Below are positions 32,401 through 43,453 of a DNA stretch of 64,000 nucleotides, piece after piece. Every line of letters begins with the position of its first letter. Within the stretch, counting starts at the first letter, position 1. Below the pieces are notes generated by a model. The model made no database searches, was not told the DNA's origin, and was given only the letters and a program-made list of their open reading frames with translations. Origin of the DNA: Arachnopeziza araneosa (Eukaryota > Ascomycota > Leotiomycetes > Helotiales > Arachnopezizaceae); the NCBI GenBank assembly GCA_003988855.1, contig QYAI01000032.1, positions 236,640 to 300,639 of the forward strand. The letters are read 5' to 3'. The translations under genes were made by a program, and so were the position numbers.

Positions 32401-33580
32401 ATGACGACCCCAATAAGATCAACAATGCGTGCCTGGACATATCGTACTCGTGGTCCCCCTTCAATCGCTCTAAAACTAGAAGATATCGCTCCTCCTCCTC
32501 TACCCACCAAATCCAACCTTCTGATTAAAATCTCCCACTCAGCCCTAACCCCATCTTGCGCCCAGCTCATCAACATCGTACCATCCCTGCCATTCCTCTC
32601 ACGTCCCTACATCCCGGAGCTTGACTTTTCAGGCATCATCTCGCTGGCTGGACCTTCTGCGCCTGAAGACTTGAAGCCTGGCACTCTTGTGTTTGGCTCC
32701 ATTCCACTGCTCCCAAATTACATCCTCTATGGCGGCGGGAGCATGGCCGAGTTTGCGCTCGTGCCCGCAGAGCATGCTGCACGGGTGCCGGAAGCAGAGG
32801 GATTTGGTCTTGCGGAAGCGGCAGCGCTGAATGGGAATGGGCAGGTGGCAGCGTTGATGGTGAAGAACGCAGGGACGGCAGAGGGGAAAGGTAGGGGCAG
32901 GAGAGTATTTGTGAATGGAGGTAGTGGAGGGGTGGGGACTTTGGCAGTGCAAGTTGCAAAAGCAGAGGGAGCGTATGTTGTAGCAACAGGGTCAGGGGAT
33001 AATGCTGAGTTGGTGAAGAGATTGGGAGCCGATGAGGTTGGTTGCAGATTTCTTAGATTTCAGAACGAACAGCTACTCACCCTAACCTAGGTCATTGATT
33101 ATCGTGTTCATGCTCCACTTCATGAGTATCTCACCAAGCAATATAGCTCCGAACCTTTTGACGCTATTCTGGACACTGTCGGCACGCAATTGCTCTTTGA
33201 CCACAGCCCAGAGTTTCTCAAACCAGATGGGAAATTCATCAACATTGGTGCCATGGAAGGCCTAATAACTGGCTTATGGTCCATGGCAAAGAATACTCTA
33301 TGGCCACGGTTTCTTGGTGGGACGCCTCGAAACTACATACTCCAGCAAACAAATCCGGAACCCAAAACCATGTCGTATCTAACTCGGCTTGTAGAGGAAA
33401 AGAAGTTGGTTGTTATTATTGACCAAGTCTTTGAAATGGAAGATGCATTGCAGGTAGATAATATTCCTTCAACCAGATGATTAGGGCTTAATTTACTTAC
33501 TTCGGTACCCTCAGGCATATGATCGAATTCTGAGCCAACGCGCGAAAGGGAAAGTGGTAGTCAAAATCCAGGACGTCTAA
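32401..33580 (+). CDS. Zinc-type alcohol dehydrogenase-like / quinone oxidoreductase (MDR)
   Basis: Three exons: 32401-33036, 33091-33453 and 33515-33580, with introns 33037-33090 and 33454-33514, giving 354 residues. An alternative start is ATG 32425 (MRAWTYRTRG). The GroES-like N-terminal half includes PYIPELDFSGII. The Rossmann half has the NAD(P)H-binding motif FVNGGSGGVGTLAVQVAKAEG and the continuation VIDYRVH. It ends in GKVVVKIQDV, as many members do. The structural and catalytic zinc ligands of true alcohol dehydrogenases are not evident, so it fits the NADPH quinone reductase/RTN4IP1-like group. It reduces quinones or activated double bonds. Donor of intron 1 (GTTGGT) is unusual. A link with the neighbouring tyrosinase (a quinone maker) is speculative. 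Confidence 0.87.
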
Positions 33581-34069
33581 TCTTACGGCAGAGAAATCGA
33601 TCTAACAATCAGGCCAATTATGTTCATAATATCTCCTCAGCATAAGAATGACTGTAATATCAACTCTGAAAGTTTATTCTTCTCATTCAAGCACGAACAA
33701 ATACGAGAAAATCAGCCTGAATTACCAATTAGGTAGTGTACGATAGCAGGTTTACTCATTTTTGTATGACAAACCGAAGCGTTCAAATTGACAACAATAT
33801 TTTTATTTGTCGATTGACTGTTTGTTCGTGATCAATCAGTCAAAGATTCTCTATCTACTCGGCCAATGTCCGCCAGATTATTAATCGCGGTCGCCCGCCA
33901 GTGGTGCCAGCTCGCCCCCTGTGCGTACAGCGGAAATAATTCTGGCAGCCGTCAGTGGCCAATGATCGGAAACCGCCCCCAACGATAACTATGCATGGCT
34001 ACTATTTGGGGCAATGAGCCGCATGAACAGAACGAGGCTGGCTGAGCTGAAAAAAAGGTGTATCTAGCC
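33581..34069. other. Intergenic
   Basis: Separates two plus-strand genes; nothing recognised. Confidence 0.5.
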
Positions 34070-37000
34070 ATGCCCCATTTTGTTGCTCCAAAAGACCACC
34101 ACTTTCTGAGACATACTACCAAAATGACGAATCCTGTCGCAGACGACGCTGGAGAACGATATGTCGGAGAAGACTTTGTTCCAGATGCCATTCCTGAAAT
34201 GCTCGAGGATGACTCTCTCATTACTTATTTTCGACACCGATTTGGCGTCCGAGATACATACCTGAAAGGTCTCAAAGCCGAAGATGGACAGAAGCGGTTG
34301 CAAGCGGAGCTCGATAGGATTAAAACCATGAGAGAAGAGTACAAGAAGAAGAACAATGATAACATTGAAGTTCTTGAATATCGCCGAGCGACATGGAAAA
34401 AACACGCGTTCTGTGAAAGTAGCAATAACTTGAACACTCTTCGTGGAAGAGTTAGAAATATGCAAAAATTGCCCAAGCTGCTTAATGCAGAAGGGGTAGA
34501 TTCAAAGAAGGACATCCCCGATTATCAGCATCGAGAGGAACTTGAGAGATATATCCTCAAGGAAGTTGGAAGATGGAACGTTACTGACCAGGTGATACCG
34601 CGATCTCTTGAGGACTCAATGCCTGCCAAAGGAGCAAACTCGAAGCGTCGTCTCTCGCTTTTCGGCGGTCGCAAGAACGATCAAACAATCGCAAATCGTA
34701 GCCAGGTCCCAGCAGCTGTTCAAGAGAAAAAAGATGACAGCCAGTATGCCAGCTATGGGATGCACGTCCGCCAAATTACTATGACGAAGTCTTCAGCTAA
34801 CATGCCTTCATACACGAATCTTGAGCTAGATTCACATCCTTTGGATGAGATACTAACCGAAACTGACGAAACTAAAAACCCTTTGATGAAACCATGCGAC
34901 GCCAAGACGATTCGCTATTTTCATTTCCCGGCAAACAATATGGACTGGGTGGAAGTATGTTGCCGGCTCCCTTATTGGCAACAATCAATCTGATTAGAAT
35001 TAGGAGGCAATCGCACGCTATTATGGCGAGCGACGGGGAAATCTCGATTATCGGAAACACGATGACTACCGCAAATTTTCCTCAAATTTGTTGAATCGAA
35101 AGTACTGGACTTCATTACAGCATGGAAATGCGCAAGATCCAATCCATGCAAGACACATGCGCTCTCACTGCTCACTTATAACCCCAGGTAAGGTAACTCG
35201 GACTCTTAGTGTTTCGTACTAACCTTTGTTAGAGAATAAGCCTGGTACTAGAAACTTTGTAATCTTTGTAAGGAAGTTGACTGATTGACAATATCTTGGC
35301 TGACATGCAAAAGATGCCATACTTGCACTGGGAGACCCATCATAGACAGCAAATTATGGCCAAGGTCATCGATGAAGAGACTAGGGAACAGAAACTTCGG
35401 AATCCCCTTCCCATTGTTCTTGAGAAATCAAAGACCGCGTTTCGCAAAACCGCCGAAGAAATCAAGAACAAATTCGCAAAGCAAGCAACTGGCTTCGACC
35501 TGTTGGACGGATCTAAAGGTAGCGCTGCGACTACAGACGATAAATCCAAACCCAAACACACAAAGCTGGCTGAGTACCTCTTAGAGGTTGCGAAGGTTTA
35601 TATTGCCATGGAAATCGAATCAGACGTGCAGATTTTGCGAGATAATCTGTACAAGATGCCGCCACTTCATCCACGGCGAACTCTAGATCAATCCTACTAC
35701 TGGAAATTACCAGATACAAGCGTGAGGGACCAAGATCAAGTTGTCTATCGTGAGACTAGGAGCGGGATAAATGTTCTACGGACCTCCCGTGTAATCATGG
35801 TTGATCAACTTTGGCTGTACATTCTCGATGACCGTAAGCCGTTTAGCATTAGTCCTTCATTCAAACCCATCTAACTAACTAGATACCATCATCTCTTTCT
35901 TTCCAAAACGATGGGGCCGTAACAAACCTGACTGGTCTGGTGTTCACAAAGCTATCCGAACACGACTTGCGAATAAGAACCTTCGACCGAATGAAATCCA
36001 ATCTGTCTACGATCTGGCCATGATCATCATGGATCAATGCTCAACTGTCTTCTTTGACCGATCAAAACCTGTTGATGAACGACCAGAACTTCTTGATATT
36101 TTTTCAAATGCATTAAGTCATGTCGTAAGCTCCCTGGAAGTATAACACGAATGAAGCACTAACTATGTCTTAGTCGGCGATAAAATCTGCAGCATTTGAG
36201 ACATTTTGGCGGCATCTTGACAGAATAAGCGTCAGCAATGTTAAAGAACCAGATTTTGAGAATACGGCACGAAAATATCTCAATATCAACCCAGAAGGTC
36301 AACTTTTACGAGATGCTCATGATATCCTTGACGAGCTACGAATGATGAGTCAAATTTTCGAAGAACAGCTTCGTATTGCCGAGACATTCTCGAAGAACCT
36401 TGAAGATCTGACCAGCAAGGGATCTGAGAAAGAATCTGCATCCGACGATACGATGCAGGTGCTGGTTGATATCAGAAACTTATTAGAGGAGAATTACGCC
36501 AGAGGAGCGAAGAAAGTGGAGACAAACAATAGAAGCACTGAAAATGCCAAGCCTATTGAGAACCAGGAGTCTTCGACAGCTAGCCGTCCAGTTCCAGACA
36601 AGACTCTACATCACGCAAGAGATCTTATTCATGAGGTTTCACAACGAAGTTATGAACTTCAAAAGCTTGAGGCTCGCACAACATATGTCTGTGAACAGGT
36701 ATGTCTACTCTCAGGTTTTACATCAGTACTAACGTGTCTTTTAGATCAATAATCTTCTAGACTTAAAGCAACAGCAGGCCAGCATCATTGAGGCTAAATC
36801 AGCTTTGCAACGAGCCGATGAAAGCAACAACCAAGGTCGATCTATCATGCTTTTTACAATCATTACAATCATTTTCTTGCCACTCTCATTCATGACTTCT
36901 GTGTTTGGGATGAATGCTATTGAGTTTTCGACACCCTCAGGTGGAAATTCAATGTCTCTGCGAGAGCAGTTCAAATACCTATGTGAGTTCGTTCCAAAAT

Positions 37001-37376
37001 CAAGGTTCGTAAGCTGACACAGCAAGTTCCAATATCACTAGGAGTAATTATTATCTCTCTGTCCCTCGCATTCATGCCCTGGTTTCGTGACGGGATCTTC
37101 TGGCTCTTGGGAGCGATCTGGACCATTGTTAGCGAGTATACAGGCCTTCAATATTTGTGGCTCAACGTAATCAGCTATGGTGACAAGGAAAAGAGGAAGC
37201 TGAGACGACAACTGAAAGAGGCACAACGAATTGAGCACAACGAAGATATCAGAGAGGGTACATTAGATTTCAGACCAAGACGTGCTGGAAAGCAGAGGAA
37301 TATTGTCGGAGAGAGACCTGAAGAAGTAAGAAAGAGTTTGTTTGAAGGGAGATGGAGCGAACAAGAAATTGTATAA
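34070..37376 (+). CDS. Large CorA-like Mg2+ transporter-family protein
   Basis: Eight exons: 34070-34954, 35004-35187, 35233-35267, 35314-35833, 35883-36124, 36174-36698, 36745-36982 and 37045-37376, giving 986 residues. The start could also be ATG 34124 (MTNPVADD). The large N-terminal domain carries conserved fungal CorA-like segments: IRYFHFPANNMDWVE, FMPYLHWET, SFFPKRWGRNKPDW and DVYDLA-like helices. A coiled coil (LDLKQQQASIIEAKSALQRA) leads into membrane helix 1, ending FGMN (GMN at about 852-854). Membrane helix 2 follows (IIISLSLAFMPWF), then a basic tail. This class is common in Leotiomycetes and Sordariomycetes, often near incompatibility genes; transport activity is unproven. The last intron (36983-37044) uses GTGAGT...GGAG, with AG chosen because the preceding AG would create a TGA. 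Confidence 0.85.
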
Positions 37377-38210
37377 CCAGGATGTTTGGATACTTTGGGA
37401 CAGGATACATCAGGATGTTAATTTATTTACGGGAGCTAGTTTTACTTAGTTAAGTTCAAGCTGGGCAGCTGTTTGATGCTTTGTATCGCCATGCGCAAAA
37501 ACCTATCACGTGGTGTCCCTGCGTGCACCCCGCAGAGACCTGGATCCTAAACATGCCGCAGCCTTCTCGCGGCGTTGGTAGAAATTAAGAAAACCTTTGA
37601 GTCTTTAGCCCTGATAGACTTCATCTCCGAATTCTGGCTCTTCCGGATTTCCAACGCCACGGCTTCGCCACATCTGTTGTCCGTTGGGGTACGGATCGAG
37701 CTGCGCTTGACACGTTGTGTTGACTTTGATTGCCAGCCCTCAAGGATATGGTCTCTATCAACACCTTGGGTTCCGCGAAGTTGGATCTCAAGTCATCCAA
37801 GTACCCGGAGAATATTCTCTTCTTATTAGGACTATGATATACGAGACAAAATCTACAGGCAAGACCCACAAGGAGCTACTTTGAATGGCCATCTCTGTAC
37901 CTCTTGCGTACTCGAATCACTTGGACATGTCGAAGAAGACATGATAGCTAGCTGAAGGGGAAGATAATTATTTTGGATGCTAAAAGAGTAATTAGGTTGT
38001 TTTCTGGCGCGAGAAATTATGCCTTGACCTGGATAGCTGTCATCAACTCCTTCGCTCTATGTATTGTTTCATTTACGTTCGTTGAAGATGCTAGGTAGGG
38101 CTATCTACTCGGCCTTCCAAGTCCCCTTTCTGAATCATGGAAAGGTATAGACATCGTCTTCATCCGTAGAGCTGAACTCAGAGAGAAAGCGCGCCAGAAG
38201 CAAGATTGGA
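37377..38210. other. Convergent intergenic region
   Basis: Between the CorA-like gene (+) and the membrane-protein gene (-). No gene recognised. Confidence 0.5.
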
Positions 38211-39521
38211 CTAGAAATTCGAGACCAACCTCGACAAGGCCGTCGAGTCACCATCCAGATATTGTTTGAGCGACAATCCAAGCGACCGATGAACATCCAC
38301 ACACGTACACGTTGCATTATTCAACCTCTGTACTCCCAATGTAGAGTTCGCAATGCTCGGGCAGGTCACGATAGAGGCTGTCAAGCCTTCCGAGTACTCT
38401 AACTTGTCAACGCCAATCCATACGCCACCATATATCATAGCTATGAAGATGCTAAAGAACATGACATAGCCTGCGGAATGTGCATTGTTAGTTCCTGTTT
38501 GAAGGTAGAGAAGCAGGCAAAACTCACCAACGAATCCGACCGATCGATATTCGTCCTGCCTGATTGGATTCCGTACTTGATGCCAGATTGTTCCTATGAG
38601 CAATATGCCTAGAAAACCAACATAGAACCAGGAGAAGTAACTTTGAATCTTTCGTGATTCAAGATCAACTCGTCCGAGACTAAGATCATAGACTGACGCA
38701 CAAGTGAACTCTGGACCGGCGTACGAGTAAGCATTTACTGATCCATTGATCCAATTGAAGTTTGAACAATCCGGATTGTAATTGGGTCCATAGTTTCCGA
38801 AGCTATCGTTGCCGCTGTTGACGATGAAGCTACAGCCTGGAGCCCAGGCTTGGAACAGTGGGCCAGATCCGACGACAGGAAGACTGAGTATGATGAGGAG
38901 GAGAAGTTGTAGGACACAGTTGCCATATGCTACGACGAGAAGCGTTTTGGGGTTCTCGAGGTTAGTTTTGTGCCAAAGCTGACAGGCGGCGGCGAAGAGC
39001 GCGACGTAGTTGTTTCCGCTAGGGCGTTGGACAATGGTCAAACCATCTCCTCTACCTATAATTCCGAGTCAGCTTAATTCCAGCAGAAGAAAGAATAGCT
39101 TGAATAAGATCAAAGACTTACGTGAATTCAAAGCCAAGTGGATGAGTCCCGAAAAGGCCTGAATGAAAAGCCACGAGGAATCAAGAAGTTTGTGGGTAAC
39201 GCTCTTCCACCCAGCGGCCTTGGCTCCAGAGCCTCGCATTTCCCACGCAAATGTCACAGTCCAGAATGCCATCAAAAAGTCACCGACAGTGGTTACAATT
39301 CCTGTCCACCATGGTGCAATAAGTCTAGAGGCTTTAGGCTGGAGGCTGAGTACTGGATCAGTCGTGTTTCCATAGTCGATGATGTCTGTTCTGGGTAGGA
39401 TTATATCCGCAAGCTTTTGCCAAGGCGATGTTGAGACAGGCGATGCAGAAGCCGCGAATGCTAGGAAGAACAACAAAATTACTGCTCTAAAGATAATATT
39501 GTGCGACAACGAGGACGCCAT
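38211..39521 (-). CDS. Polytopic membrane protein of unknown function
   Basis: Three exons on the minus strand: 39521-39122, 39055-38528 and 38470-38211, with introns 39056-39121 and 38471-38527, giving 395 residues. A hydrophobic leader (IIFRAVILLFFLAFAASAS) may be a signal peptide. Further hydrophobic segments follow: WTGIVTTVGDFLMAFWTVTF, SSWLFIQAFSGLIHLAL, VVAYGNCVLQLLLLIILSLP, FSWFYVGFLGILLIGTIW and YVMFFSIFIAMIYGGVWIG, i.e. about five or six membrane helices. A Cys- and Asn-rich loop (CSFIVNSGND...PDCSNFNW...CASVYDL) lies between helices, probably outside. Intron 38471-38527 is 57 bases with no in-frame stop, so retention would insert 19 residues. I do not recognise the family. Confidence 0.75.
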
Positions 39522-40948
39522 TTTGCGAATGTATTGGATTCAGTGGTCGGTGTCTCACAGTGGCGAGAATCATAGGTGTGACATACGGCATGAACACTTA
39601 TCTCTTGAAAAGGGGGATGAGGCTCGTATCTCTATTGAAGCATCCTCTCTCGATATGATGCATGATTCCATGTCGCTTCCTTGGGTATTCGGCAGAGCTT
39701 GTGAAACCTCAGAAACCCAATGAGCGGCTGATCTGCCTCGCCAGCGCTTCCTAAAATCGTAAAACGTCCGGCAGAAAATTGATTTCTGGGGTATCGCCGT
39801 CCAAGTGTCAAGCCACTGTCAAAAAGTTAGGGGTCTCATTGGACCTCTCACCGATGATGCATCGCGATTGTTCTAAACGCGGACATGTCTTTCAGCTCGT
39901 AAGGTTTTGATATTGAGGCGCCATCAAGCCATCTTAAGATAAACCTATCAAATCATCTCGGGAGAAGACCCCAGGTGTGAAAATGGACGTTGTTTCGTGT
40001 CTCAGCCAATGCCGTGTGGTTTTTCACCACATGGTGCACAAACAGCGATACTGAAATCGTTCGATGGTACCCAGCACCGAGTACCAGCGGTCCGATAAAG
40101 AGGAATACGCACATATTACAAAGTTTCGACAACGTTGACTCGTATGTGAGCGGAAGATTTGAGAGGTCATAAAAAGTGTGCAGCAAGGCTCGAGACTAAT
40201 CCACCACTGAGAGATCTCTTGAAATTGAAGCTCCCTCGGGCGAAGAAAACCGTTGTGGTAGCGTGGCTGCAGTGGCTTGCGCTAAGCCTCCACAGAAGTC
40301 AACTCGTTTGGCCCAAACAAGAACACCGCCAATAATATCGTTTAATAGAAGGAGACAAGCATCAAATGAAGCCATGGCTCTCGGTCTGCTGATTGAGGTG
40401 TGAGGCTCTGCCGCTTTTCCCGGTTTGGGCAGGACCCTTCTTTTCCAAAATTCCCTCCCTAGATATGGGGCGGATGTCACAAAAGCCACTCCTGAATCAG
40501 AGATTATTTGAAATCAGCTCGGTTTCCATGTGAGCTACGATGGAGTATGGAGTACTGAGTATATTGGTGATTGGTCATCCACTCACTCGCATCCCATCTT
40601 GATCGACAGCCGTGCGATTTCGTCTTAAGACCATACATTGCTTAAAGATTGTTGAGTTATTTGCATTGCTACATTGCTGGAGTTTGACCTGGGTTGGGAA
40701 ATGGGTCTTCCTTTGCAACACTCATCTCATCTGCTGCAACAAATTGTTTGAAAGGAAAGAATAACAGGATGTAGTAGACTTGGGATGGTAAAATGAAATC
40801 AATCCCATAGTCGATGAGACACGTGACATATTCTCGTCTTGAAGAAACAACAGTATAGGTCGGTAGGTAATATACATACTCATCTATATCAGCTGAGACT
40901 GATACTCATTGTCATCGCTCTTGATTCTCTACCCAAGAGCTAGAGCTA
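39522..40948. other. Intergenic, 1.4 kb
   Basis: No gene supported. Open frames near 39953-40186 and 40196-40489 lack resemblance to known families and supporting structure. Confidence 0.5.
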
Positions 40949-41530
40949 CTATTTCTTCTCAGGATAAGGCGTAAGTACAATCCCCCCAAAACGTGCCTCA
41001 TCAGCCCAAACCTTCAGGAACCCGACGTAAACGGTATGGCTCTTAGTAACTTCGTTGGCAGGTGATCCATCATCCCTAAAATGAGCCACGAAACCACCAG
41101 ATGCAGAGGCGTTGTAGAAGACAAGCTGGCGTCCCTGGGCATCGACTGCTCTGCTCGAACAGCCCCCACACAAGTAGTTTGGGTATCGGGGGTTGATCTG
41201 TACTGAAGTGTGACAGACAGGACATGTGCCATGAGGCTGGCTACTCTCACGATAGGGTGTGAGCACTATTCCGCCCATATGAGCCACATCCGCCCACGCT
41301 TTGGAAGCACCAACGTAGACGGTGTGGTTTGTGATGACCCCACTGGCAAGAGATCCATCGTCTTTGAAACGTGCTTCAAAAGTGCTAGTTTTAGAGGTGT
41401 GGAATGTGACCCTTCGACCTTGCGCGTCTGTTGCTTGGCCGTGGCATGTCCAGCATAGATAGTTTGGATACCGTGAGTTAGGCGGAACGGACGTTTTGCA
41501 GACGGGACAGTGAGATTCCATGGTACTCAT
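40949..41530 (-). CDS. Tandem-duplicated zinc-ribbon protein
   Basis: Unspliced, 193 residues, made of two copies of one ~95-residue domain. Each copy has CPVC, then YPNYLC-x2-C (Cys 8, 11, 26, 29 and 103, 106, 121, 124), then A-x-DAQGR, a phenylalanine-rich strand ending in F-x-DDGS, the motif HTVYVG and a C-terminal block (K-x-WAD-x-A-x2-GGIVLTPY). The four Cys should bind one zinc in each copy. No signal peptide or membrane helix. I believe single-copy relatives of the ADEARFGGIV type occur in bacteria, but I cannot verify this; transfer is a possibility only. Function unknown; RNA, DNA or protein binding are all conceivable. No intron. The decayed gene at 41635 diverges from it. Confidence 0.8.
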   Translation of the reverse strand: MSTMESHCPVCKTSVPPNSRYPNYLCWTCHGQATDAQGRRVTFHTSKTSTFEARFKDDGSLASGVITNHTVYVGASKAWADVAHMGGIVLTPYRESSQPHGTCPVCHTSVQINPRYPNYLCGGCSSRAVDAQGRQLVFYNASASGGFVAHFRDDGSPANEVTKSHTVYVGFLKVWADEARFGGIVLTPYPEKK

Positions 41531-41634
41531 CGGCTAATGTCTCGATAAATAATAGCTGATCGCAATGTCAAAAGACGAAGAGAAAGGACACTCGTTGTCA
41601 GGTGTTCGGTGAATCCTACTGCACAGCCACAGTT

Positions 41635-42343
41635 ATGGATTTAACCTTATCAGGAATGAGGCTTGACTCACTGTCCGCTTTGAAGAGCACTTCTCAGATT
41701 AAGTCGGAAGAGGTTAAGTTTCAGACCGTGTTGATAGAATTATACCGTTCTTCTGACCAACTGAAAAACAGAGGGAGAAATAGAAGGCCAAGGTTCATAT
41801 CACTTATGCGTAATACCCTAATTTCCAAGAGGTAAGCATCTTGTTTATGGTTTGAGCTCGAGGCAGCACTGTGTTTCCTGCAACTTAAAATCGCTCTCAC
41901 CTCTTAGAGGAGCTCGGTCTCGAGAATATACGCCTCGAGATGATTCACGGAGTAATCCTAAGCTACACGAGCAAGATTCTCTAGATGAAGCTCTCGAATC
42001 CTACTGAGAAGTTCGACGCCGGGTTATTCCAGAGTTTCTTGGCAGACTTGCTGTATATAATCTCTACAATATGGATGAACATGCTCCAACCGCCACAGGG
42101 CTTTGGCAGGATCTGCGACTCTAAAACTCGCTTCCGCCCGAACAGTTGTTATATTACATGACAAAGGATCGCTGTGGTTGCACGACAGAATTCGGATTAA
42201 AACATCGGCCGACCATGGGTTTACCCACATGGTTTCTATTCCTCTCAGACACAGTCTTCAAATTGCATGAGCTTCCCATGGTCGATGTCGAGGCGGAGCT
42301 GGAATAAGGATTATCCCAAGGTGTCAGCACCAGTATTAGGTAA
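41635..42343 (+). pseudogene. Decayed two-exon gene, family unknown
   Basis: Exon 1 from about 41635 (MDLTLSGMRLDSLSALKSTS...) ends at 41831. Intron 41832-41907 (GTAAGC...TTAG) joins at phase 2 to a second coding-like frame (GARSREYTPRDDSRSNP...). That frame is interrupted by TGA at 42005-42007 (in ESY*EVRRR), TAA at 42122-42124 (DLRL*NSLPPEQ) and TAA at 42305-42307 (AELE*GLSQ), then ends at TAA 42341-42343. The intervening segments read like good protein (RVIPEFLGRLAVYNLYN, HRPTMGLPTWFLFLSD). All three stops can be made from TGG or CAA/CAG by C:G to T:A changes. No known domain identified. Confidence 0.55.
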
Positions 42344-42639
42344 ATATCCACCTCGCCAAATCAATTTCTTGCAAGCTACTCTGCAGGTACTCGTACGGTG
42401 GGGCCAATAATATTCATTGCTGACATAACCGGCTTTTCTACAGTAGCATTTCATCGATAAAACCAATCGAAAAATATCGAGTCAGAGCCAAGACAGAGAC
42501 CACGAGCTCAAATCCGGTGCCTTGACCTTCACTAAAGACCATGAACTTCAATTTGAAAACCCATGAGCTATTGTAGAATTGGATTGGCCAGCTCGGTAAC
42601 TCTCAACTCAAGTCCATGACAAGTCGTAGGAAACTTAAG

Positions 42640-42647
42640 TATATAAG
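42640..42647 (+). promoter_or_regulatory. TATA-like box
   Basis: TATATAAG, 214 bases before the ATG of the small secreted protein gene, so the tandem repeat would fall in the transcribed leader. Confidence 0.35.
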
Positions 42648-42755
42648 TTTGATGTCGAACCTATGCTTCTGTTCGATATCATCATCAGTTCAATCAACAA
42701 GCTTCCAGTACAATATCTTTTATATAAAAATCATCTGAGTTTTCTCAATCACACA

Positions 42756-42857
42756 ATCACCAAAAAAACCATCACCAAAAAAACCATCACCAAAAAAACC
42801 ATCACCAAAAAAACCATCACCAAAAAAACCATCACCAAAAAAACCATCACCAAAACC
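42756..42857 (+). repeat. 15-base tandem repeat in 5' leader
   Basis: Unit ATCACCAAAAAAACC repeated six times without change (42756-42845), plus a partial seventh ending three bases before the ATG at 42861. If translated in the frame of the downstream gene, it would read (TITKK)n, and the frame is open back to 42663. Confidence 0.95.
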
Positions 42858-42860
42858 ACA

Positions 42861-43199
42861 ATGTATATCTCAAAGACAACCCTCACTCTCGTAGCAACAT
42901 TCCTCTCTACCACCAACGCAGCAGTTATGAACTTCTACAGCGACAAAAACTGCCAGAATGCAGCAGGGAGTCGCAATGTATACGATAATACTTGCGCACC
43001 TACTGGCGGATTCCAATCCTATATAATTACCAGCGGAGGGGGGAGCGGCCAAGACATCACAACTTACAGCAGAAACGCCTGTGCCGGTCCACAGACTACA
43101 TGCAACGACGCCGGTTCCGTGGGTATCTGCTACCCAGCTTTTGATAGTGATGGAGGCAGTAATGCTGTTGGCTCTGGTCCAGCATGCGGTTTTATCTAA
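42861..43199 (+). CDS. Small secreted cysteine-rich protein (effector-like)
   Basis: Unspliced, 112 residues. Signal peptide MYISKTTLTLVATFLSTTNA, then a mature part of about 92 residues with six Cys (NC, TC, AC, TC, IC and AC contexts) and many Gly/Ser. Six Cys would allow three disulphides. Size and layout match fungal small secreted proteins that act as effectors, antimicrobial or wall proteins; no family is recognised. The start at 42861 is chosen because it begins a clean signal peptide. An in-frame upstream start at 42663 would add about 66 residues containing the TITKK repeats and would bury the signal peptide. The exact tandem repeat directly before the start is unusual. Confidence 0.8.
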   Translation: MYISKTTLTLVATFLSTTNAAVMNFYSDKNCQNAAGSRNVYDNTCAPTGGFQSYIITSGGGSGQDITTYSRNACAGPQTTCNDAGSVGICYPAFDSDGGSNAVGSGPACGFI

Positions 43200-43453
43200 A
43201 TCACTCTTGATAAAAGTGGTTTTGGATTTGATGATTGACCGATATCTCAAAATATATACGCTTGTTTCAACAACGAGGCTTCAGGCTCAACATTTCCTTT
43301 GATTTGGTGTTTGTAGATTGGTGTATTTCAGCTCTACTGTTCCTGAGTAGACTGGAAGCAACCGACATGAGCAAGATTTCGAGGAGAAACGGTAGTCGTT
43401 TAAATGCAAACAAATTGACCACAAATTTTGTAATCTCTAAATTTTGATGTCTT

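Larger units (their letters stand above)
42344..42860. other. Promoter and leader region of secreted-protein gene
   Basis: Upstream of the small secreted protein at 42861. It holds a TATA-like box (42640) and the 15-base tandem repeat (42756-42857). No other gene. Confidence 0.5.

Noticed and set aside
42663..42860. In-frame upstream extension of the small secreted protein with (TITKK)n
   Set aside because: Would hide the signal peptide inside the protein; the internal ATG at 42861 fits much better. Kept only as a possibility in the finding.
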